Source: Fulvia fulva
Taxonomy: Eukaryota > Ascomycota > Dothideomycetes > Mycosphaerellales > Mycosphaerellaceae
Reading direction: 5' to 3'
Assembly: GCF_020509005.1 (NCBI RefSeq)
Contig: NC_063018.1
Span: 1,984,001 to 2,048,000 of the forward strand
DNA: 64,000 nt
Each line of letters opens with the position of its first letter. Within the stretch, counting starts at the first letter, position 1. Positions 17,779 through 29,634 of this stretch are shown here, one piece after another. The translations under genes and the position numbers were made by a program. The notes under the pieces were generated by a model. That model saw nothing but the letters and a program-made list of their open reading frames with translations, was not told where the DNA came from and searched no databases.

Positions 17779-20207
17779 CTAACAAGTTCCACCGTATCTT
17801 ATCGTAGAGTCTGTCCTCGAACTTCCTGCATCTTCATTGTTGAGATGCATGGTACCAAAGCGAGAGAGAGCTTCGTAAACCTCATTTGTGCTGTCGAGAC
17901 GAGGATCTGTCGACGTAGACGACACACTGCCGCCATACGTACTGTCATGTCTGGATACCGCGGTTGGGGTAGGCATTGATCGGACAGATGCGCGCTCGTT
18001 GCCGACTAGACGATATACTGACGTGTCGTTTCTGAGGTTGATTCTGGCGGATCATAATCATTTTCTCAAAGTCCCGTTGGTCCTTGATTTGTTGATCCCG
18101 AACCATGAAGCGGTAGCTGAGCTCCTTGTGAAAGCGTCGTTTCCCGGCAAGACCTTCGTGCTTGAAGTTCAGCAATAGGTATTCAGTATGCTTGGTCGTG
18201 ATCTTCTCGAACGCGCGACCATGAGGCAAGCGTAGGGGAAAGATGTCGAACGTGTTAGGGTTCAGCGTCCCGTTCGGGTTCACGTCTGAGTACAGAACGC
18301 GAACAGGAAACGTCTTCTTTGTCTCGCTCTTCAGGACAAGATTAGCACAGCCGTCGTAGTTGTTGTGACACTTGCACAGGCTGGCGTCCACGAAGATGCC
18401 AGGCCCCAGCTCGATGTGGATGACAGCAAACTTGCTACCTTTCCTGCTGTCCGATAGGAGTGTGAAGACGACCAAGGACGGAAGCTTGATCCTGTCGGCC
18501 TCCTACCCGTCGGCAGTCGCTACTATAGTGCTTGTTGGCGCGAGAGACGGGGTCATACTGTCATGGCGAGAGTGTGCCACGTCCGAAGCAGTAGCAGGAA
18601 CTGTTGGGGTCAAACGATCTTGATCTCCATTTGACGCCACGCCGTTGGGCAAGACAATTGGCTCTTGCCACAGCTGTATGCGTCCAACAGTGGGTTCTCC
18701 TTCGGGACCACCCAGGGATGTCGCATCTTTGTTGAATTGGCACCGAATGCTCTGTTGATCGTGAGACACATCGTAGCCCATCAGTGCAGTCTGGAACCTG
18801 CACAAATTCTCGAATGTGCTGAACTTGTAAAGCATTTCCTCATTTCGCGAAAAGACAGCGACTTCGAGGCAAGGGTCAACCAATGTCGGCAAAGCGTACC
18901 GTGGGATCAGCTTGTCCTCTTTCACGGAAACGTGTTGTGGTATGACGACCTTTTGCTCTGGCGCCGAGGACGGAGTGAGCTGTAACACAATGCGGACGTT
19001 CTCATCAGAGCTCTTGAAGACGGTGACAGTCTCTGATATCGATTGTTCGCTCGAGGCGAGACCGATCATTGCCACTTTGACCTCGTTTGCTCGGACCATG
19101 AGTGGATGGGGTTGAGAGTACTCGACAGTGCGCGCGGTGGAAGTGTTGGGCCAGATACGAAAACACGACTCTGGCAAGTCCAGCAGAACGCTTTCATCGA
19201 AAGAGATCAACCCGCCAGGCTGACGTGTCTTCGCCATGATAGCCCGCTCGATCTGGTTGATGGCTCGCTTGTAGTAGAATCCTGGTCGAGCGAGGTAATA
19301 TTCTCTGCCTTCCTTGAGGCGTGCTAGCAGCCAGCGTGCCATCAAGAATTGCAGATACTTCTCGGGTGTTTGATCTGAGCCTTCCATACTTTGTTCGAAG
19401 TGTTGGAGAAGTACATCAAAACCTTGTGGCAAAGGGATGGTGACTGGATGCCAGGTGGAGCATCGACCAAGATCTGATCCTGCAAGCGCTCTGCGATTCT
19501 GTTGCTCACAGTGTGGTAATCCGCCGATGATGCCGCATCTGTCACACCGTTACCTGAGACATAGCCCAACCAAGACGCACGGATGCGGCTCAGCTCGACT
19601 TGTATCTCCCGCGATACCGGCAGGTTCTGCTCTGACATGGCAAGGATATCGTCGACTTTGGCATCCATGTCGGTGAGCAAGTTGACAGACAACCAATCGA
19701 GCACCAGTCTGATCTTTTCGGAATGAAAGTGTAGACGCCGGCGAAGAAGATCGACCCGTGGCTCTTGCTGCGAGAGGTTGTAGTGCAAGTTCTCCCAGAC
19801 ATTGCTGCATCTCTCACGAAAGTGTCTGTTCCCCTCTAGCAAGGTCTCACATTCCTTCAGCGTTGCTAGGAAATTGCCGACAATGGCCTTTCTCTCTTCT
19901 TCGAAGTCAGATCCGAGCGGTTCGTATGGTTGAACACCAAAAACGGGACCCCGGTTCTGATAGCGAAGCTGTGCATTCTGAAGAGATTCGTTAAGTCTCT
20001 CGAGAAGGTATCGAAAGTTGAAGATGTCATTTTGAAAGTTCTTGTAGCGCACATCTATGAGAGAGTTACATCAGTACTGAGTCAAGTGAAGGGGGCCATA
20101 GAGTGGATCTTACCTGCTCTGTTCTCGTCTACAAATCCCCATTGATAAATCTGCCAGGCGACTTTCAGACCCACGATCACATCACTGCCACCGACACTGA
20201 ACGACAT
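17779..20207 (-). pseudogene. multi-exon fungal gene with HeLo-like N-terminus; nonsense codon and two frameshifts
   Basis: Exon 1 (20207-20114) begins MSFSVGGSDVIVGLKVAWQIYQWGFVDENRA, like fungal N-terminal domains found in HeLo/STAND-type proteins. After a 59-bp intron, exon 2 resumes DVRYKNFQNDIFNFRYLLERLNESLQN. The frame then breaks near 19440: VDAPPG in one frame continues as HPVTIPLPQGFDVLLQHFEQS in another, a 1-nt shift. A TAG at 18505-18503 interrupts TIVATADG-EADRIKLPSLVVF in frame. A second shift near 18035-18045 leads from MIMIRQ to INLRNDTSVYRLVGNERASVRS, ending at 17779. The region after exon 2 includes a domain with FDESVLLDLPESCFRIWP. Molecular function unknown. With three lesions the gene is very likely inactive. 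Confidence 0.75.
20055..20113 (-). other. 59-bp intron in the 17779-20207 pseudogene
   Basis: Donor GTAAGATCC at 20113 and acceptor TAG at 20057-20055. Splicing creates ENRA-D-VRYKNFQ with correct phase. Confidence 0.85.
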
Positions 20208-20770
20208 TATGACGAAAACCAATATATGGCTGGAGGATAGGAGGGACACGATCTTGGTACCTCACGTCTGCCATAGGCCGACGAGGGCTGTACACCATGC
20301 GCAAACACCCAAAGAACAGTGCTGTGTAGAAGAGTCAGCTGTAGTGCAGTAGAGGCGAATCGATGGTGAAGAGAGGTCGTGCTGTGACCCAGGAGCCGGG
20401 TCCCTCGCGTGCTCAAGAGCGTGAAGTGCGGCCTCTCACACCTGCATACAGCGTTATCGATGGCGGCGGCAGTGCGCATCCCGTTTGGGAGGAATGTGTT
20501 CGCTTCCTGATCAGCTTATAAACTCCTATTGGTGTGGGAGCGCCAGCCGCAGCGCCATGCCGTTTTCGCACCAGTCAAAGCACGTGCCAAGCATGTGCAG
20601 GACTGCGGAGAGCACAAGCTACCGGTGAACACTGCCTGGCGTGTCTGCCTTACTCTCGTACCCCGAGGCGTAGCAAGGATATTGATAGTGTGGTCGAGGC
20701 CACAAAGGATGAAGCTCCCCGATGTCCTCAGCTCCCAAGCTGCTGTTATCGTGCTTCATCCAGAACAAAG
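20208..20770. other. divergent intergenic region
   Basis: Promoter region for the minus-strand pseudogene and the plus-strand permease pseudogene. Short frames here are not convincing. Confidence 0.5.
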
Positions 20771-22861
20771 ATGCCTCTCAACGCGAACGAGGAAGCTTTG
20801 ATAGGGAAGCCTTCTACAGCAGATCTTGACTATGAGCATCAAAGAGTGGAATATGCGCCCGAGGAACAACACAAGATTGGAAAGTGGACTCTGGTCGCGC
20901 TCATCCTAAACCGAACGATCGGCTCTGGCATCTTCCTAACACCGCATCGTAAGCCAGATTCACAGTTGGCAGCGAGCTCATAGATCTCTAAGAGGTCATG
21001 AGGGCGTTGATGCGCCCACAACACGTAGCCAGATCAGGACTGACGTGTCGTATGTAGGGATCCTGACTGGCGTTGGCTGTGTCGGCGGTGCGCTCTGTGT
21101 CTGGGTCCTGGGTGCTCTCATCTCGATATGCGGTCTTTACGTCTGGTTGGAATGCGGCTTGTCGATGCCACAGAGAAGAGTTCGAGTCGAGACCGAGCCT
21201 CGAGGCGTTCCTCGATCTGGTGGCGATAAGAACTACCTTGAGTTCATGTTCCCAAACCGCGGACTCAGGCTCCCACACTTCAGGACAACATGCTCATTCT
21301 CGATCATGTTCCTACTGATGTATATTCTCTCTGGCAACGCGATCTCCTTTGCGATCCAGGTGATGACAGCATCTGGACACTACGATCGCGACTCTGGCGA
21401 TCTCCCTCCTCGAGGTATTGTTATTGGCATAGCTATATCCGCTTTGAGCCTGGTGGTCTTGCTTCATGCCTTCTCCCGAAACATTGGCATCTTCATCAAC
21501 AATGGCTTCGCCATTATCAAAGTGGCACTTCTGTTGACCATAATCTGTCTGGGAATTGCGAAAGCAGCTGGCAAGTTCGGTGGTCCAGGCGACGTTGTCC
21601 GGAACAACTTCACCAAGGACGTCTGGCAGACGTAGCAAAAGGATGTCGGATCCTGGTCAAACTCGCTCCTGCTGTGCATGTACGCCTTCTCCGGATACGA
21701 GCAACCCTTCTATGTCCTTGCTGAGACGAAGAGCCCTCGAAAGAACGGTACACCTCGATTGCAATGGTCATTGCGATGGTACTGTTCGTTCTGGTCAATA
21801 TCAGCTATCTCTTGGTGGTCGACAAAAGCGAAGTCTTGCCCGAGCAGGGCGGCATCCCTGATAGCTTCGACCTGGCTACGCTCTTCTTCGATAACCTGTG
21901 GAAGAATGATCATCAAGGAGCTGCGCGTGCTATGGCTGCAGTCATCGCCGTATCAATCTTCGGCAATCTATGGGTGATGACATTCACGGCCGCCAGAGTA
22001 AAACAGGAGATTGCGAAAGAAGGCATCCTGCCCTTCTCTCTGATCATTGCCACATCATACAGAACGCCTTCCGGCATGCTCAAACGAGCCTTCTCCAGGA
22101 ATCCACGCTCAGAAGAGCAAGTAGAACAAGCTACGACGGCAACTTTCGGTCTGCACTGGCTTACATCAGTCGTCTTGATCGCAGCCACTGCGCCGATCCT
22201 CGATCCGCGCAGGACGTACTCCATCTTGATCTCCCTGTATTCGTATACGATCATACTGGTCCTGGGGTTCTGGGTGTCCTTCGGGCTAGTCATGACCAAA
22301 TTCCGCAAGTCCCAATGGCACTGGCAGGAGCGCCGCCGGTCTCGTCCGTGGCTTTCACCAGCGCACGCCATCATCTACTGCATCGCCACAGCTTTCATGC
22401 TCGTAGCGGCGTTTGTGCCGTCGCAACGCGGATCACCTTTCCACGAGTCGGTCACTGGTTTGCCGTGGTACCTCATTCCTGCGATAGGCATCACAGGTCC
22501 GTTTTGGGGACTGCTGTGGTACGGAGGCTTCAGACTGTACGAGTCCAAGATGAGATGTCGGCAACTTGTCGTGACTAGGGAAGCGTACTGGGCGCGAGAC
22601 CCAGGCTGCCCGGGAGAGTACGTTCAGCTTGCCGAAATTATCGATCACACGTGGGAAGTGGCAACGCGAGAGGACATGTCCGATGAGTTCGAGAAGCCTC
22701 GTACCGCGTTGCTTGAGCATAGGAGTACGCCCATGATGCGAATGTCAAGTCCCAGCAAAGGCGATGGAAGTGATGGACAGTTGTTGGAGGAGGGCAAGGC
22801 AGGAGGCCGTGTTCGAGATCAGGACGTGGGTATTCCTAGACGTCTTTCTGATAGCTTTTGA
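20771..22861 (+). pseudogene. LAT/MUP1-type amino-acid permease with nonsense codon and frameshift
   Basis: Exon 1 (20771-20948) gives MPLNANEEALIG... and the first APC membrane helix motif NRTIGSGIFLTP. After a 109-bp intron the frame continues RILTGVGCVGGALCVWVLGALISICGLYVWLECGLSMPQR, then PRSGGDKNYLEFMFP and several helices. A TAG at 21633-21635 splits FTKDVWQT from QKDVGSWSNSLLLCMYAFSGYEQPFYVLAETKSPRK. Near 21743-21750 the frame shifts into ERYTSIAMVIAMVLFVLVNISYLL, and runs to 22861 with the last helices and a charged tail. Intact homologues are 12-TM plasma-membrane transporters related to high-affinity methionine permease and L-type amino-acid exchangers. The stop is one C-to-T step from CAG; the frameshift suggests a small deletion. 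Confidence 0.82.
20949..21057 (+). other. 109-bp intron of the permease pseudogene
   Basis: Begins GTAAGCC and ends ATGTAG, with a CTGAC branch-type site upstream of the acceptor. Joins TPH-R-ILTGVG in phase. Confidence 0.85.
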
Positions 22862-23296
22862 TACGACGGATGAAGATATGTTGCAATGGTATGGGAATGT
22901 GCAAGATGCAACAGGTGCGCTTGTCAGCGCAAGATTTATGTCTGACTATGCCACGACTTTAAGGTGGGTGGCTCGTCTCAGAGTAACAATGCGATGCAAT
23001 GCACGAGGCGTCTGTACACCCTGGTCTAGTAATAGCGTTGCATTTGACACAGATCCTCTCTCGCTATCTAGATAATCGACGGTTCGTGTATGACAAGGAT
23101 TAGTGAAGAGCAATCCCAGTCTGCACAACCTTTTGATGCAGATACCTGGCATATGAGGCAGCATCGTGCACCTCGACACTGGCCGGAGCGACTGACTAGC
23201 ACTCTATTGATCGTCTGATGGAATGTGAAAAGTGTATATCACGCCTACCAACGGCACGGCCAGATGAGTGGAATGCTGGCATCTATGGTGATACCC
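22862..23296. other. convergent 3' intergenic region
   Basis: Between the permease pseudogene (plus) and the GH76 gene (minus). No gene seen. Confidence 0.6.
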
Positions 23297-24988
23297 TCAC
23301 GAAGCCACAAACCACCCACCTGCACAAATCCCCACCGCAACCATCGCTGTCAAAATCCACGCCCCAGCCCTATCCGCCGTTGTAATATCATCATGCTGAA
23401 CATACTTCCCCGTACTCTCCACCCCGGCATTGGGGTTCCCTACACTCGTGCCCCCAGAATCCTGACTCACTGGCCCGGGCACCAGATCAATCAAATTGCT
23501 TTGAATAACCTCCAACGCATTCATCTGCTGCCCTACCCCAAAGCCTCCATCCCACTCACTCACAGTCCACTTCGTCCCACACGTCACGCCGTCGTCGCCA
23601 CCGGTGCAGGAGCGAGCTGCTGCCATGGCGGAGGCGGAGAGGAGGGGCATGATAATGTCGTGGGTCCAGGGAACGATTTTGACGGTGCCGGCCATCCAGC
23701 GGGAGAGGTAGGCTTTGAAGGTTTGCTGGTCGATGTTGCAGCTCGAGAGGGGTTCACAGGCGACTTCGTACATGATTTGGTCTTGGAAGAAGATGCGGAT
23801 TGTGGCTTCGAGGAGGGATTCGAGGCGGCCGCGCCATTTTTCTTGTTCGGCGCCTGATGTCTGTGGGCGGTGTTAGGGAGGTGTTTGAGTTGTGGGGATG
23901 TGGTGCTGGACTTACGATGTTGTACATGGCGGCGGCGCCGTAGAGATATACGCCGGCGTTGTAGGACCATTGTGTATGATCGTGCTCGGCGCAATTGAGG
24001 CGGTCATCTGTGCCATCGTAGATCTGCCAAACAGAAGCGTGTTAGCTATACTTGAGGACCACGTGGTCATGTCTTAGCGGATGGTGCCAGGCATGTCTGA
24101 GACAGACGATGCCTTCTACCCTTCAGTACTTACCATGTAGTGCTCGCTGATCAAACCGACCTCCACAGACCAGTCCCATACGGTATCTGCCCATTGTGCA
24201 TATGTAGCGTTGTACGTATACATACTCAAGCGGGCTGCCAGATTAAAGAAGCATCCGTTCGATATGGAGTTCTTGTAGTTGTAGCCTGTACTTGTCAGCC
24301 GTCATCACCTTGCGACTCCGCACAGTCCACTCTCCTTACCGTTGTTGAATGTGAAGATCTGCCACTTCAATCCGCCGTTACACGACCGCATATCCCACCG
24401 TACGACCTGCGTATTGAAGACAGCTTGAGCCAAAGCTAGCCATTGTGGTTGGTCTGGAGGCGGGTTTGGAAAACCGACTTCTGCAGCGGACATGGCTGCA
24501 ATCCCCCAGAAAGCCTGGTCATCATTCCCGAGCGTTCTTGATTGATTCGGTGGCATGTAGTTCTCGTCTGGACCGACCTAGAACTGCGTCAGCGGTCACA
24601 GTCTGATAAGCATCAGTGACGCTCGACCAACCTGATGCAGCAGCCCCTGCGTGGTGACTTCATTGTATGATGGATCATCCGTGTAGTACCTCAGAGAGTG
24701 TCAGCACGGAAATGTATCATTTCTTAAGTTTCGAACAGGAGTTTATTTTACATACCAGTAGTCGATCAAGGAGCCAAACATTGCTCCTGCTTCCCACCAG
24801 TAGTAAGGTCCAGGTAACAATCCCGGAATCGCATAAGGTCTGGTAGTATTGCCAAAATACCAGGTCATCATCGTATCTGCAGTAGTCCTGGCAGCGCTTT
24901 TGATCGATTCCTGATCGTTGAGGTCCAGTACTATTGCACATGCTAGCCGTAATGCCGCTGGCAGTGCAAGCAGTGCTGTGAGCCGCAT
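23297..24988 (-). CDS. GH76 mannan endo-1,6-alpha-mannosidase, DFG5/DCW1-like, GPI-anchored (six exons)
   Basis: Six exons: 24988-24756, 24689-24632, 24577-24340, 24285-24134, 24023-23916 and 23860-23297. Together they give 450 residues with all phases consistent. Introns are 66, 54, 54, 110 and 55 bp with GT-AG ends. The signal peptide is [22 protein letters not shown]76 landmarks: [19 protein letters not shown] (near residue 65), [23 protein letters not shown] carrying the paired Asp motif expected for catalysis, [17 protein letters not shown], and [25 protein letters not shown]. The C-terminus ends in a hydrophobic segment ([21 protein letters not shown]) typical of GPI attachment. These enzymes are thought to cross-link GPI-mannoproteins into the wall. 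It is intact between damaged genes. Confidence 0.93.
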
Positions 24989-25816
24989 GTTCCCTCGGTT
25001 CTAAACTCACTGTCGTAGTTGTTCGTGGTCTTGTGGCAGTCACGTAGGTGGCCGCTGCAGGAATACCGTGATCACTATATCGACCGCCAACGCTTGATAC
25101 GATCTGATTGAAGCATCTTGTTCTTGGCGCCGAGCACTTAGCCTGAGTGGCAGCTGGGATAGTGCCTGGCCGCACGTGTTGGACGCGTGCACTCCGCGCC
25201 TGGCATGAAAGTCGGTCATAGCTCACCAGATATCATACACTTCCAGTCCTGATGAAGCTCTGTCTGTCCAGAACGATCTTCCAGTGTATGGCCAAATATC
25301 CCATGGTCATACTAGCGGTGATACTTGTTCTCTGCCAATCTGGCCACTTCTTTCGACCTCGAAGACACTACGAAGAAGCCATGCTTCGAAGTTCTCAAGT
25401 CAATTAGCTTGTGATCATTCTTGACCTATTCGTGAGATTCGATATTTGTTTGCCAAGCAACCAAGAGCAAAAGTCCAGCCTTAGCATGTCTCTTCCGCGG
25501 CCAACCCGGAACCTGGGCAGTCTGAGGTCAGCATTTCCAGTGGATGTCCCCTTTTCATTGCTATGGCCAAGTGCTGGATTGCGTACATCTAGGGAGTGGC
25601 TGTGTAATCCGTGTCATCTGCGAAGACTGCCAATATCTTAGTATCGCCAGATTAGCATCTCGCGTCTCGCGCTTCGCACCTGCAAGTCGTCACTCATTAG
25701 ATGAGATCAATGCGGCGCGTGTCCTAATTTTCGGTCGCTCAGGATACCAGTCAATTGTATTGCCCGGAATTCCATCATTTCTCATTTCTCCTCGCAGGAG
25801 TGCTCATTCATTGACC
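24989..25816. other. divergent intergenic region
   Basis: Promoter side of GH76 and of the small secreted ORF. Open frames at 24717-25226 and 25411-25641 overlap exon 1 or lack coding character. Confidence 0.55.
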
Positions 25817-26169
25817 ATGATTACCATTGCTGGTCTTCTTCTCGCTTTGACGTTAGCGGTCCAAGCAGCAGATCAGACGCCAGACGTTGCCTACGGTCTT
25901 ACCGTCGAACACCGTCCAGATACAGCATGGCGGCCCTGTCGTTCTACCGGAGACGACAGAACGAACTGTGGATTCTGCTATGGTCCGACTGGCGGCTTCC
26001 TCGGGTGGAATTGTGAATGCGATACATTCGTGCGTTCTCCGCGACGAGTCCCAAGTGCATAGAATACCAAGCTAATGTGGCACAGTGCTCTGGTACGCGG
26101 TCGGAATGTTACTATATTCTCGAGTCAGATCCGGGCACGTACACGAAGGTCAGCTGTGTGCGGGCGTAA
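25817..26169 (+). pseudogene. small Cys-rich secreted protein, apparently frameshifted
   Basis: ATG 25817 starts a clear signal peptide (MITIAGLLLALTLAVQAAD), then CRSTGDDRTNCGFCYGPTGGFLGWNCECDTF, and stops at 26062. The next frame carries the sequence that looks like its continuation: FSATSPKCIEYQANVAQCSG, then SECYYILESDPGTYTKVSCVRA, ending with TAA at 26167-26169. Cysteine spacing continues naturally across the switch near 26030, so a 1-2 nt indel is likely; a very short intron is not evident. The joined product would be about 115 residues with some ten cysteines, the profile of a fungal effector-like or apoplastic protein (inference only). It lies within 350 bp of the transposon block. 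Confidence 0.5.
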
Positions 26170-26494
26170 CGAGACATACAGCATCACGACGTGCAGTCAT
26201 GGGAGACACGGTGGTGCGTGGTGTCGACAAGAGAAAGGAGGAGCAGTTGAATGGAAGCATCAAAGTACCTCCTGCCAGGATCACCTCGCCGGAGCTGATC
26301 CGAGTGGGGGCGGAAGCCTAGTTGGTCAGGTTTATCAAAAATAGCGGTGTGGAGTATCACGTTATTTGTGTGGGAAGTTATCGTACGGGCTTATATAGGG
26401 TGTTTCAAAAGCAGGTTGTGTATTGTATATGTCTATCTAGAATAGACAAGTGTTACTCTTAAAGAGGCTATAGGTAACTAATTAGTTACCTAAT
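26170..26494. other. boundary strip between genes and transposon block
   Basis: No gene seen. The last ~150 bp turn AT-rich. It ends at the target duplication of LINE E. Confidence 0.5.
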
Positions 26495-26508
26495 TCTTAG
26501 CGTATATA
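26495..26508. repeat. left target-site duplication of LINE E
   Basis: tcttagcgtatata at 26495-26508 recurs exactly at 37973-37986, more than 11 kb away, defining LINE E as one element split by later insertions. Confidence 0.85.
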
Positions 26509-29500
26509 TATATATATTGTTTATTATGCTATTTTAGAGCCTGTTGGCCTATACAGCTATACTACCTACTTCTAGTTACAAAGGGGAAACTCGTATTATA
26601 GAGTAAAAACCCCCTCTCCTCTCCTATACGTTCTTAACCTTACCTTCTTTTGTATTTTCCTTATTAAGAGTATACTAGTATTATAGGCCTGCCCTAATAA
26701 CTACCCTGTCTGCACCCCCTTGACCTCCCGCCTCTTCTCTATCTACTCCTCCGTCTCGCTATCTAGCGCGAACTGCTTAAGAAAGCCCTACTATAGTATC
26801 TACTATACTATCCGTCTTACGTCTCGCTTATCCGTTACGATTAACTAGTAGTCGCGTCTTACTGCCTTGGCTCTCTACTAGCCTCGTCCTTCTACCTATT
26901 ACGGGCATCGTAGTATTATATACTCCGGGTTCTATAACGGGTAGTTATACTAGTATACTAGGCTATATACGTCCGGGACTTTCCTTCTATATAGGTAGGC
27001 CCTTAACCCGATATATTCGGACCTAATCTATATCGCGATGCTTGCTTCGGCCCTTATTAGGTCACGGTAGAGTAGGTAGTTATGTCTCTAGAAGGGGCGT
27101 AAGGCTAGGGGTCCTCGATTTAGTAGAGGATTCTCTTTCTATTCCTATTCCTAAAGGTAGCCCGCTACCTACTCTACGAGGCTTTACGTCTTTGCCTTAT
27201 TGCCCTTTTTCCTCCGTACCTTTTCCTCCTCCTCCTCCTTCCTCTCTAGCCACTCCTAGGTTCGCTTAACGACTTTAAACGTACGTAGGTCGTCTTACTT
27301 TTAGCTTTAACGTGCCCTAAGGCTAGGTAGTTGGTCGTACCTCCTAGCGATCTTCTCCGTAGAGTCCCGAATAGCTTGTTATACTAGATAATCCGCCGTC
27401 TTCCTAGCGTATTAGATCCTCATTCCCTTAATGTAATGTTTAATCGGGGGACCCTATCTCTACCTCCGCTACTCTCGTTAGCGTTGTCTTATAGGCTCCT
27501 AGTATCCGTCTAAGGTTCGCGGCTTACGTCCGGTTTAGGGGTCCCTCTATCCGCTTTAGGATCGGTTTACCTACTCCTCCTATCCCCTATATCTAGGCCC
27601 CGTAGAGTATTACTAGTTTTACGATCGTCTTATATATAATCCTTACCTTATTAAACGTAGCTCCCTATATTAACGTTATAAGTCTAGTTATTATAGCCTC
27701 GTTAACCTAGGCTCTAATCTAGGCTTTCCTAATCTAGGGGTTCTAGCTAAGCTTAGGGTCTAGCTAGATTCCTAGGACTCGTAATTCGGGAGAGGGCTTC
27801 TTTACGTAACCCTAGATAGTTACTATTACTTATATATTATAGTAGGTTCTTACCTTGCTAAAGTAGATAAGCTAGTACTTTTCCGGGGTAAAACGGGCGC
27901 CGTATCGACGTACCTATTCCTCGTATACCTCGTGTCTTTCTATAAGTAGCCGGTAGTTTTCTTCGGTCGTTATTAACTAGGCTAGGATATTCGTATCGTC
28001 GACGAACCCCGAGGCCGACGTTTATAGTAAGGTAAGTAGTAGGATTAGGTCCGCTATAAAGATTAAGAAGAGGATCAGGGATAGTATTAAGCCCTAGGGG
28101 ATCCCGTATTCTATATATATAAGGTTGTTCTCCTTACGCTTCCTAAGGATAATCTACGTTATTCTCTCCTTAAGGAAGGAGTTTACGAAACTTATTACCT
28201 ACCGCGGGATTCCTTTTTACCGTAGGATATAGAGTAGTCGCTCGTAGGAGACGTTATCGAATACCCCTAAGATATTAAGAGACAATAGTAATATAACCCT
28301 ATTCTGTCTATAGTACTAGAGAGTATAAATCTGTTCGGTAATAAGCTCTATAGTCGTTAGGGTAGATCGTTTACTCCTACTACCTATCTATATCTCTAGG
28401 AGTAGGTTGTTATCCTCGACGAGCTATATAATTCTTCTTACTACGACCTTCTCTAGTATCTTTCTAATTATATTTAGGAGTACGATCGGCCTATAGGACT
28501 TTAGCTTTATATAGTCTTCCTTCTATAGCTTCTTTAGGACGACTATAAGGGACCGCCTAAATAGCCGTAGGTAGTACCCCTTACGTAGGCAAGCCGTAAA
28601 TAGTTCGGCGAGGTATAGGGCGACTTCTTCTTTATATTCTTTAAGGAGGAGGTTTAGGATACCGTCGGGTCCCGGGGCCTTACGGCCCTTTAGCTTTTCT
28701 ATAATCTCCTTTATCTCCTCCTCGCCTACTATCTAGTATATATCGAGTGGCTCCGGGTAGATCGTTCCCTCTATATCCGTTAGGTCGGCCGTTAACTATA
28801 TCGTAGAGAAGTAGTCGGCGAACGCCTTCGCCTTCCCTTCCGGCGTTATCTATATTATACCTATCGTATCCTAGATTAGGGGGAAGTATAGTATCCTGTC
28901 CCCGTCTCCGGCCCTTACCTACTTTATAAGCCGCTATATCTACTCCAGGTTCTCTATTACGAGACCTATAGTTACCCTCTAGTCTTATCGCTTATCTCGT
29001 TATATTTAGGCCTTCTTTACCTAACTTGCTTCCTAGTACTCATCCTACGCTTCTTAGCTTTACTCCTTTGTCTATTTTCGCCTTACCCTCCTTACGTCCT
29101 TGACTTTAGCTAAGTACTCTAGGGTCTAGAAGGGCTTCTAGTGCTTCGAGGGCCTTAGTTCTAGTATATATTCCTCGGCCGCCTACTATATCGTCGTTAT
29201 TATCTATTCTACCGTACTATTAAGCTCGGCTTCCGTCTCCCTAATACTAGTATTATTTAGGTACTGTTTAAGTAGATTCCGGTTCTCCTCCTAGGGAGCT
29301 TTTTTCTACTTAAGGCGCTTTTTACCCCGAAGCTCCTCTTCTATCCCCGTCGCTATTGTTATCTAGATAGGGATATAGTCTAACCCTACCTCTAGGGTAA
29401 GGTTAGGTCTCTACTCTACTAGCCTTATTACTATGTCCCTCGATAGGAAGTATAGGTCGATAGTACTCGCGCTTATTCTTACCTTCTACGTCTCTATACC

Positions 29501-29619
29501 CTTTAGGATTACGAGCTCTATATCCCTACTTTCCGTAATCTCTAGGAGCTGACTACCTAGATATACGTAAGGGGTGGGTAAATTCTTAACTCTACGTTAG
29601 GTAGTATAGGTTAAAGTCG

Positions 29620-29634
29620 CCTAGGAGGATATAG
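29620..29634. repeat. left target-site duplication of LINE D
   Basis: cctaggaggatatag, exactly repeated at 34606-34620. Confidence 0.95.
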
